In this document: piece by piece, positions 9,413 through 15,073 of the stretch | Position numbering within the stretch: position 1 is the stretch's first letter | How the letters are laid out: each line of letters opens with the position of its first letter | Position numbers and translations under genes: made by a program | Notes under the pieces: model-generated | The model's input: the letters and a program-made list of their open reading frames with translations, nothing else | What the model was told of the DNA's origin: nothing | Database searches by the model: none | Assembly (NCBI GenBank): GCA_035315685.1 | Contig: DATFXR010000473.1 | Span: 1 to 17,468, forward strand | Length of the DNA stretch: 17,468 nucleotides | Reading direction: 5' to 3' | Source of the DNA: QHWK01 sp035315685 | Lineage (GTDB): Bacteria > Acidobacteriota > Vicinamibacteria > Vicinamibacterales > CAVVIG01

Positions 9413-10354
9413 CTACGACGTGCCACGAAACATCTTCTGCCAGAGCCAGCGCTGCTCGAGCGAGCGGCGCTGCTGATCGGTGATCTCCGTAGCGTCGCGG
9501 CGCTGGCGCAGGTAGTCGAGCAGTACGCCGACGGGAACGAACCATCCGTTCTTCCGGCTCAGCCGCTCCATCAACATCCGGAAGCGCGAGTGGATCCGGC
9601 CCCCATCCACGTAGCCGTGACCGAAGTGTGTGTACATGATGCAGGCGCCACCCTGCTCTTCAAGCAGGTCCTGACTCCGCTCGGCGATCGTTCGCGTGAA
9701 CCGCGCGACGTTCGCCCCTTCCGCCGATGCATACCACCCGTTGACGTACGGCCGCAACGGATCGCGATAGGGCATCCACGGGCAAGCGGCGAGCGTGTTG
9801 ATCTCCGTGAAGACGAAGTTGCGGCAATACCGAACCCGTTCCCGGCAGACATCGCCCCAGAACGAGGGATGCCCTTCGACCTCGCCGAAATGGACGCCGT
9901 TGGTGCGGCCGAGCGTCGCGATCGTGTAGACGGCGCGCAGCGGCGGCGTCACGCGGCGCGAACCCCAGTAGATCGCCTCGGCGTTGTAGTGGTTCGCCAT
10001 CGTCCGAGGGTCGTGATGGAAGTAGGCGCGGAACGCATCGAGGCCGCGAATGATTTCGTCGCGGGTGGACGAATGTTTGGTCGTGTTGTGATAGCCGATC
10101 TCGAACCCGAGCGCCTGCAATTCGATCGAGTGGTCGCGGTATGCGGTGTTCTCGCACGTTTCACCGCGAGAGTTCGGCGTGCGGGTGACGGCGCCCGGCC
10201 AGACGCCCCGCGTGGTCCTGAAGCCCAGGTCAGCGAGCGCCGAGTAGACAATGCGCCCGTCCTGGTAGGTCTGCGCGTCCGGGTCGTCGAAAATCGTGAA
10301 CGCGAACGATTTTCCATCGGGCCAGGCGGGACGCGCGCTGTCACTGTGCCGCAT
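9413..10354 (-). CDS. Polysaccharide deacetylase-like protein (NodB-related, atypical)
   Basis: A 313-residue protein. FAFTIFDDPDAQ (residues 18-28) resembles motif 1 of NodB carbohydrate esterases, where the two aspartates serve as base and metal ligand. LGFEIGYHNTTKHSSTRDEI resembles motif 2, but its histidines (89, 94) are separated by four residues where the family usually has three. A late conserved-looking IMYTHFGHGYVDGG and a C-terminal LLDYLRQRR helix complete it. The probable role is removing N- or O-acetyl groups from the nascent polysaccharide, by analogy. ATG 10354 is chosen because upstream residues are Arg-rich and overlap the preceding gene; with it the overlap is 14 nt. It could instead be an uncharacterised relative without esterase activity. 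Confidence 0.75.
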   Translation of the reverse strand: MRHSDSARPAWPDGKSFAFTIFDDPDAQTYQDGRIVYSALADLGFRTTRGVWPGAVTRTPNSRGETCENTAYRDHSIELQALGFEIGYHNTTKHSSTRDEIIRGLDAFRAYFHHDPRTMANHYNAEAIYWGSRRVTPPLRAVYTIATLGRTNGVHFGEVEGHPSFWGDVCRERVRYCRNFVFTEINTLAACPWMPYRDPLRPYVNGWYASAEGANVARFTRTIAERSQDLLEEQGGACIMYTHFGHGYVDGGRIHSRFRMLMERLSRKNGWFVPVGVLLDYLRQRRDATEITDQQRRSLEQRWLWQKMFRGTS

Positions 10355-11633
10355 GAGGTTCGTTCGCGTTGACCGCCCGGACGTCCGTGGGGACGCCGGC
10401 TGTCTCCGCCACGCGCGCGACGCCACGGCGTACAAAGCTGGTCAAGGCGCGTTCGAAGTCATCGCCGACGACTGCCCAGTCGTACCACTGGACGACCAGC
10501 GACCGGGCGGCCGCTTCGAGCGAACGGCGCCGCTCGACGTGTCGCAGCAACTCCACGACCGTATCGGCGAATTTCTGCGGAGTGTCGGCGAGCCTCAGAT
10601 GCGTGCCGTCGGTCACCGGCAGGCCTTCGGCGCCGATCGTCGTCGAGACGACCGCCTTGGCCATCGACATCGCTTCGAAGATCTTCAGGCGTGTGCCGCC
10701 GCCGATTCTGAGTGGCACGATGTAAACGGCGGCGTTTGCGATGTGCGGCCGCACGTCGTCTACGCGGCCGGTCACGACGACGCCGTGGCGCTGCGCCAGG
10801 CGAGCAACCGCCCGCGTCGGCGCGCGGCCGACGATCGACAGGGTCACGCCGGGCTCCTCGCGTCGGATGAGCGGCAGTACCTCGGCGCAGAAGTACGCCA
10901 TCGCATCTGCGTTGGGCAGCCAGTCCATCGATCCGGTGAACACCAGCAATCGCGAGTTGGGCTCGCTGACGGTGGGCGCGAAGAACTCGGTGTCGACGCC
11001 GGTCGGGATCACCTGCACCGGCGCCTTGATCGCGCCTGGGTACAAGCGCGCGAACGACTCGCGATCGGCGGCCGATACCGCAAGGACGCCGTCGAACCGC
11101 GCCAGGGTCCGCGCCTCGAAGCGCAGCATGCGGCGGTGCTGCATCTCGTACAGGAACCGCAGCAGGCGGCCGCGCTTCGTTTCGGCGTGCCGCCGCCAGA
11201 TTTCGGCTTCGACGTTGTGCGTGAAGATCACCGACGGACACGGAAGCCGCCGCGGCAGATTGACCGCTGGCACGAGGAAGTCGCACACGAGCAGGTCGAA
11301 CCTGCGCGTGCGGAGCAGTTGGTCGACTGTGTTCGCGTACGCGCGCGACCGGTACTTACCGACCGCGTACGGCAGCCGATCGAGGAGGTGCCGCGCAGCG
11401 TCGGCGTAGAACCGCGGCGAACCCTTCGCCGGATCGAAGCGCGGCACGACGTGGACGTCCTGCGCCACCTGACGCATGCCGTCGATGTGCTCGGGACGCT
11501 GATGCGGACCGACGAAGCTGACGTAGGTGACCTCGTGCCGGGCGGCGATGTGTCTGAGCAGGTGCCAGGTTCGGAGCTTGCCGCCGGTGTCGAGCGGCAG
11601 GAGGATGTCGGACTTGATCCACAATGCGCGCAT
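10341..11633 (-). CDS. GT4 glycosyltransferase of the type seen in PEP-CTERM/XrtA polysaccharide loci
   Basis: A 430-residue GT-B glycosyltransferase. The N-terminus MRALWIKSDILLPLDTGGK leads into RTWHLLRHIAARHEV, a typical acceptor-domain opening. Donor-domain landmarks are VIPTGVDTEFF, LLVFTGSMDWLPNADA, and the GGGTRLKIFEAM segment followed by AVVSTTIGAEGL. This last segment is characteristic of the glycosyltransferase family recorded with exosortase A systems. ATG 11633 is preferred over the GTG at 11642, because a sigma-54-like element (11648-11663) would start transcription near 11637, between the two. The stop overlaps the deacetylase start by 14 nt, indicating coupling. It probably adds one sugar of the repeat unit; specificity is unknown. 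Confidence 0.9.
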   Translation of the reverse strand: MRALWIKSDILLPLDTGGKLRTWHLLRHIAARHEVTYVSFVGPHQRPEHIDGMRQVAQDVHVVPRFDPAKGSPRFYADAARHLLDRLPYAVGKYRSRAYANTVDQLLRTRRFDLLVCDFLVPAVNLPRRLPCPSVIFTHNVEAEIWRRHAETKRGRLLRFLYEMQHRRMLRFEARTLARFDGVLAVSAADRESFARLYPGAIKAPVQVIPTGVDTEFFAPTVSEPNSRLLVFTGSMDWLPNADAMAYFCAEVLPLIRREEPGVTLSIVGRAPTRAVARLAQRHGVVVTGRVDDVRPHIANAAVYIVPLRIGGGTRLKIFEAMSMAKAVVSTTIGAEGLPVTDGTHLRLADTPQKFADTVVELLRHVERRRSLEAAARSLVVQWYDWAVVGDDFERALTSFVRRGVARVAETAGVPTDVRAVNANEPHAAQ

Positions 11634-11647
11634 GCGCGTCACACTTC

Positions 11648-11663
11648 AGCAAGCCGCGCGCCA
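11648..11663 (-). promoter_or_regulatory. Sigma-54-like -24/-12 promoter element
   Basis: On the minus strand TGGCGCGCGGCTTGCT matches the RpoN consensus except G for A at one position. It lies in the 49-nt gap after the beta-helix gene. The predicted start point near 11637 gives a leader of about 4 nt before ATG 11633. This would give the glycosyltransferase, deacetylase and FemAB genes their own promoter. Confidence 0.55.
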
Positions 11664-11682
11664 GCAGTCGACGGCCCTGCGA

Positions 11683-13389
11683 TCACCGTGGAACCGCGGT
11701 CCCGACACCGCCGCAGCCGTCAGCGCCGCGACCATTGGCTTGCGCGGCCGCGATCGCACCTGCATCGGCGCCGACGTCCTTGCCATCGTCGCCGGCGCCG
11801 CTGAAGCGGCTCGTCTTCGCCAGCGCCGACGTCCCGCTCTGAAACCCCACGTCGTTCCAGCTCGACACCACCCAGGTATGGCCGGGATACCGCGACTCGA
11901 GCGCGCCGTTGTCGATCGCCTGATCGGTCGGCGCCGATGTGTTCACGAGCACGTTGTATCCGTAGGTGAACGGGTTGAAATTGCGGGACAGCGTTCTGGT
12001 CCCTTCATCGGACCCCGTGCCGATTCCGTAGTACTTGCGCTCGACGACGTTGTTCTTGAAGACCAGGCCGGGATTCGAATCCTGCGGCGCCTCCGGATCG
12101 AGAATGCCGCCAGGATTTCCGCGCGAGGTGATGTGCGTAAACGAAGCCGTATTGACGCCGCCGAAGACGCGCAGCAGCTTGCCGCCGCTGCCCCATTGGG
12201 AGCCGCCGATATCTTCGAACACCACGTTGTCGACGCGGATGTGGTGGGCCTTGCGAGGCTGCGGCATGCCGGATCCGCCGGTCTCCGCGGCGTTGATCGC
12301 CAACCCATTGGCGGCGCCGCGTACGATGTTGTTGCGAAACGTGACGTACTCCGTAATGCACCAGGTGCAACGCCCCTCCTGATTGGCCGATTTCAGCAGG
12401 ATTGCGGTCCCGTCCTGCCCCGACGCCCAGACATGCTCGAAGGTGTTGCCCTCGACCACGACATGGCTGGCGCTTTTCAGCTCGAACGCATTCTTCACCG
12501 GCACGCGCGCCGTCTGCCACGACAGCCGCTTCGTCATGAGGTTGCGCCGCACTTCGATGTCGTGCGGAACCAGATCAGGAATCGATGGATCGGATCCGCC
12601 GAACATCACGTTCTCGCTCGCCGCCTCGAGGAAGTTGTTCACGATCTTGAAGGGCCCCGAGCCGTTCGAGCCGCCGATCGCCTGCGAATCGGTGTCCGCG
12701 TCGTGAAAGTTGGAGACGTACGAATCGACGATGGCGATTCTGGCGCCGTTCACCATCACGCCACGACGGAAATTCCCGTCGTCGTTGCCATGGACGAAGC
12801 AGCGGTCGATGACGATGTCCGACGGCAGCGCGTCGACCGTCTTCTCCGATCCGTTGCCGAGCTCCACGAGGTTCGAGACCTGCCGCACCGACGCCTCCGC
12901 GCCGATATCGAGGCCGATCAGCCGGTAGCCGCTGGCGCCGGATTCGGCGCGGATCGCCGGCGCGTTGACGTTGGAGGTCCGGATCCGCGCCATCAGCGCG
13001 GCATTCGCGTCGCTGGCACGCGTGTTCGGCGGCAGCTGCCCGCCCGAGTCGAAGGCTGCATTCGCTGACCGGATCACGATCCACTGTCCCTGCGGCAGGT
13101 GGCGATTACGCAGGACGAAGCTGCCATCGGCGGGCGAGAAGGTGACGCCGGTCGCGAGAAGAATCGTGTCGCCAGCCGACGCCGTATCGAGCGCACGCTG
13201 CAACTCGGCCCCGGTCGACACGGACACACGACGGCCGGTGTTCACCGGCACTGCGGTGCACAAGGTCGTGATCCGATACGGATCGTCTGATGCAGCGCTG
13301 TCGGCCGTTGCCGCGGTGATGGGTCGCACTGGTTGACGGCCGCCGAGCGAGACGAGACCGACGACCAGCAATGCAAGAGGTAGTTTCAC
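11683..13389 (-). CDS. Exported right-handed parallel beta-helix protein (lyase/epimerase-like)
   Basis: A 568-residue secreted protein. GTG 13389 gives a compact signal peptide, KLPLALLVVGLVSLGG. The mature part has VSTGAELQRALDTASAGDTILLATG, the usual entry to pectate-lyase-like solenoids. Repeated coils follow, rich in N-x-(F/V) turns: IVIDRCFVHGN, FKIVNNFLEAASENVMFGG, VVVEGNTFEHV, VTFRNNIVRG, VVFEDIGG, LVFKNNVVE. These stack as a parallel beta-helix. No PEP-CTERM sorting motif is seen at the C-terminus. Beside an AlgD-like enzyme, a periplasmic uronan lyase or C5-epimerase is a reasonable guess, but no catalytic residues can be assigned from sequence alone. It is the first gene of the leftward operon. 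The upstream TTG (13413) is rejected because it lies inside the predicted promoter. Confidence 0.8.
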   Translation of the reverse strand: MKLPLALLVVGLVSLGGRQPVRPITAATADSAASDDPYRITTLCTAVPVNTGRRVSVSTGAELQRALDTASAGDTILLATGVTFSPADGSFVLRNRHLPQGQWIVIRSANAAFDSGGQLPPNTRASDANAALMARIRTSNVNAPAIRAESGASGYRLIGLDIGAEASVRQVSNLVELGNGSEKTVDALPSDIVIDRCFVHGNDDGNFRRGVMVNGARIAIVDSYVSNFHDADTDSQAIGGSNGSGPFKIVNNFLEAASENVMFGGSDPSIPDLVPHDIEVRRNLMTKRLSWQTARVPVKNAFELKSASHVVVEGNTFEHVWASGQDGTAILLKSANQEGRCTWCITEYVTFRNNIVRGAANGLAINAAETGGSGMPQPRKAHHIRVDNVVFEDIGGSQWGSGGKLLRVFGGVNTASFTHITSRGNPGGILDPEAPQDSNPGLVFKNNVVERKYYGIGTGSDEGTRTLSRNFNPFTYGYNVLVNTSAPTDQAIDNGALESRYPGHTWVVSSWNDVGFQSGTSALAKTSRFSGAGDDGKDVGADAGAIAAAQANGRGADGCGGVGTAVPR

Positions 13390-13401
13390 AGGCCGCTGAG
13401 G

Positions 13402-13417
13402 AGCAAGTCCCAAGCCA
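13402..13417 (-). promoter_or_regulatory. Sigma-54-like -24/-12 promoter element
   Basis: On the minus strand TGGCTTGGGACTTGCT has TGGC, G, TTGC and T of the RpoN consensus, with TT replacing AC. The predicted start near 13391 is 2 nt before GTG 13389, the same geometry as the site at 1308-1323. Its -24 half lies within the left arm of the inverted repeat at 13414-13427. Confidence 0.45.
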
Positions 13418-13427
13418 CTTTTGTGGC
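13414..13427. repeat. Short perfect inverted repeat overlapping the -24 element
   Basis: GCCACTTTTGTGGC is a perfect 5-bp inverted repeat with a TTTT loop. It overlaps the sigma-54-like site of the beta-helix gene, so it could be an operator. Such a short palindrome may also be chance. Confidence 0.4.
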
Positions 13428-13484
13428 CACGGATTCCTCAGCCGGTCATCTTGGACGGAAACGTTTTTCCATTTGGCGGCCGTC

Positions 13485-13499
13485 CAGCTGCCACAGCTG
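13485..13499. promoter_or_regulatory. Paired CAGCTG palindromes overlapping the M20 gene -35
   Basis: CAGCTG occurs at 13485-13490 and 13494-13499, 9 bp apart, with the second covering half of the -35 hexamer. GGACGG (13453-13458) and CCGTCC (13480-13485) also form an inverted pair just upstream. A repressor operator is possible; the evidence is spacing and position only. Confidence 0.3.
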
Positions 13500-13525
13500 A
13501 CCCCATCCGGACCGCCGACTATAAT
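13497..13525 (+). promoter_or_regulatory. Sigma-70-type promoter placing transcription start on the ATG
   Basis: A perfect -10 hexamer TATAAT (13520-13525) lies 17 bp after CTGACC (13497-13502), which matches TTGACA at 4 of 6 positions. Only six bases separate the -10 box from ATG 13532, so the expected transcript starts at or next to the initiation codon and would be leaderless. Confidence 0.7.
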
Positions 13526-13531
13526 CCGCGC

Positions 13532-14965
13532 ATGTTCCGTCTATCCCTCACTGTCATCCTCGTCGTCGCCTCTATCGCCGCCGCGTCGGCTCAGGACACG
13601 CCGACCGAGAAAGACGCCGCGCGGGATGTTCTGAAAAAAATGGCCGCGCTGGAGCAGTCGGTCGACGTCCCAGGCATCGTCGCCCGGCTCACCGGGCCGG
13701 ATGCCGAGCGCGATCAGGTGGTCGCGCGCACGAAGGAGCTGATGGACAAGGAGCTCCTCGCCCTGGCCGACGACATCGCGACACATCCGGAAATCGGCTT
13801 CGAAGAGAAGCGCTCGGTGAGCAAGCTCACCGACTACCTGCGCCAGCACAATTTCAGCGTCGAGACCGGCAGCGGCGGTCTCTCGACGGCCTTCGTCGCG
13901 AAGTTCAAGCAGAACAACGGCAGCCCGACGCTGGGCATCATCGTCGAGTACGACGCCCTCCGCGGCACCAAGGGCCCGTTTCACGGCGACCAGCACAGCG
14001 CCCAGGGTCCCGTCGGTCTCGCCGCAGCCGTGGCCGTCTCCGAGTATCTGGTGCGATCGAAAACGCCGGGCAGCGTGATCGTCTATGGAACGCCCGGCGA
14101 GGAAATGATGCCGCCCAACGCGAAGACGCAGATGCACGAAGCCCGCGTCTTCGACGGCGCGGACATCATCGTGCGCAGCCACGCGTCGAACCAGACCTCA
14201 CGGCCGGCGCACGGCTTCGGCTCGTGCTGCCTGAACATCGTCGGCGCGAAGTACACGTTCAGCGGCGCGCCGACGCACCAGATGACGCCGTGGAATGGGC
14301 GGAACGCGCTGCAGGCGGTGATTCAACTGTTCAACAACATCGACGCGGCGCGGATCAGCATCCGTCCGGAGGCGCGCATCCAGGGTGTGATTCTCGAAGG
14401 CGGCGCGGCGCCCAACGTCGTGCCCGATCGCACGGTCGCCGACTTCTACATCCGTTATCCGGACGAGGTCTACCTGCAGCAGGTCGTCGAGTTCGTCGAC
14501 AACGCTGCGAAGGCGGCTGCGCTCGCAACCGGGACGAAGGTGAAGATCGATCATTACGGCAAGGATCTCGACGGCGTGAGCCTCGCCACGCTCGGAGAGG
14601 TGGCCTTCCAGTACATGAAGAACTTCGGTGCGACCGGAGTGAACCCGGAGCCGGGCAAGCCGCAGGGATTCGAGGAAACCGGCAGTGTCTCGCGCGACAT
14701 CCCCGGCGTCGGCGTCAGCGCGCAGTCGTCCACGTTCTCGAATCACACGTATGAGATGGACGCCGACAATCTCAAGGAGATCGGACACAAAGGCTTCACG
14801 GTCGACGCGCAGACGATGTCGGCGGTTCTGTTCGACTTCGCCACGCATGCGGACTACCGCGCGGCGGTGAAGAAGGAGTTCGACGGAATCAAGGCGCTGT
14901 TCGGCGAGTATCAGGCGGCGCTGAAGAAGGTGTACACGGTGCCGGCTGTCGCTGATCCGAAATGA
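13532..14965 (+). CDS. Secreted M20D-type amidohydrolase / peptidase
   Basis: A 477-residue protein with a clear Sec signal peptide (MFRLSLTVILVVASIAAASA, cleavage after residue 20). The M20 metallopeptidase fold is seen in HPEIGFEE (85-92), EYDALRG (139-145), GTPGEE (186-191) and THQMTPWNGRNAL (248-260), the dimerisation-domain signature of the aminoacylase/AbgB-like M20D group. Such enzymes hydrolyse amide bonds of N-acyl amino acids or aminobenzoyl-glutamate-like conjugates in the periplasm. The usual HACGHN segment after EYDAL is replaced by FHGDQHSAQG (150-159), so the metal-site cysteine is missing. ATG 13532 is fixed by the signal peptide and the promoter; the open frame extends 37 codons further upstream without supporting features. 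The substrate is unknown. Confidence 0.9.
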   Translation: MFRLSLTVILVVASIAAASAQDTPTEKDAARDVLKKMAALEQSVDVPGIVARLTGPDAERDQVVARTKELMDKELLALADDIATHPEIGFEEKRSVSKLTDYLRQHNFSVETGSGGLSTAFVAKFKQNNGSPTLGIIVEYDALRGTKGPFHGDQHSAQGPVGLAAAVAVSEYLVRSKTPGSVIVYGTPGEEMMPPNAKTQMHEARVFDGADIIVRSHASNQTSRPAHGFGSCCLNIVGAKYTFSGAPTHQMTPWNGRNALQAVIQLFNNIDAARISIRPEARIQGVILEGGAAPNVVPDRTVADFYIRYPDEVYLQQVVEFVDNAAKAAALATGTKVKIDHYGKDLDGVSLATLGEVAFQYMKNFGATGVNPEPGKPQGFEETGSVSRDIPGVGVSAQSSTFSNHTYEMDADNLKEIGHKGFTVDAQTMSAVLFDFATHADYRAAVKKEFDGIKALFGEYQAALKKVYTVPAVADPK

Positions 14966-14967
14966 GC

Positions 14968-15050
14968 GGGGCTCGGGGCTAGCCGAGGCAAACGCGATTC
15001 TCGGACGTAGCGCGAAGGCTTCAGCCGAGCGTCACCTAGCCCCCAGCCCC
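14968..15050. terminator. Inverted G/C-rich arms flanking the convergent gap, possible bidirectional terminator
   Basis: GGGGCTCGGGGCTAG (14968-14982) and CTAGCCCCCAGCCCC (15036-15050) are complementary at 14 of 15 positions and enclose the dispersed repeat. The left arm begins two bases after the M20 stop codon. Such a stem would be read by transcripts from both sides. There is no T-run, so it is not a canonical intrinsic terminator; a structural block or mRNA-end protector is inferred. Confidence 0.5.
15004..15033. repeat. Dispersed 30-bp repeat, full copy
   Basis: This copy begins GACGTAGCGCGAAG and ends AGCCGAGCGTC. It matches 8337-8366 at 28 of 30 positions and its first 14 bases match 8319-8332 exactly. 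The terminal GACG and CGTC are complementary. Like the other copy, it lies between convergent genes. Confidence 0.75.
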
Positions 15051-15073
15051 CAGCCCCTAGCCCCTAGCCCCTA
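15036..15073. repeat. Tandem heptamer array CTAGCCC/CCAGCCC, G-quadruplex-prone on the minus strand
   Basis: Five 7-bp units (CTAGCCC or CCAGCCC) plus a final CTA lie in a row. The minus strand therefore has five runs of four or five G separated by CTA or CT, a strong quadruplex pattern. The last CTA is the reverse complement of the TAG stop codon of the SpoIID-domain gene, so the array begins inside that gene's 3' end. Confidence 0.85.

Noticed and set aside
8375..9545. 459-codon minus-strand open frame (8166-9545) in another frame over the FemAB gene
   Set aside because: Low-complexity Arg-rich sequence crossing three genes; the FemAB frame has motifs and a good ribosome binding site.
8609..10372. 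587-codon plus-strand open frame opposite the FemAB and deacetylase genes
   Set aside because: Composition is Arg/Ala/Pro-rich without motifs, and the minus-strand genes have recognisable families, starts and overlaps.
11683..11780. PEP-CTERM sorting signal at the end of the beta-helix protein
   Set aside because: No PEP motif, hydrophobic segment or basic tail is present; the end is Gly/Ala-rich.
11527..13068. 513-codon plus-strand open frame opposite the beta-helix gene
   Set aside because: Shadow of the minus-strand gene, which has a signal peptide and repeated beta-helix coils.
13390..13413. TTG 13413 as start of the beta-helix gene
   Set aside because: It lies within the sigma-54-like element, and GTG 13389 gives a more typical signal peptide.
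15036..15073. Tandem array as a CRISPR
   Set aside because: Units are 7 bp without spacers, and no cas genes are present.
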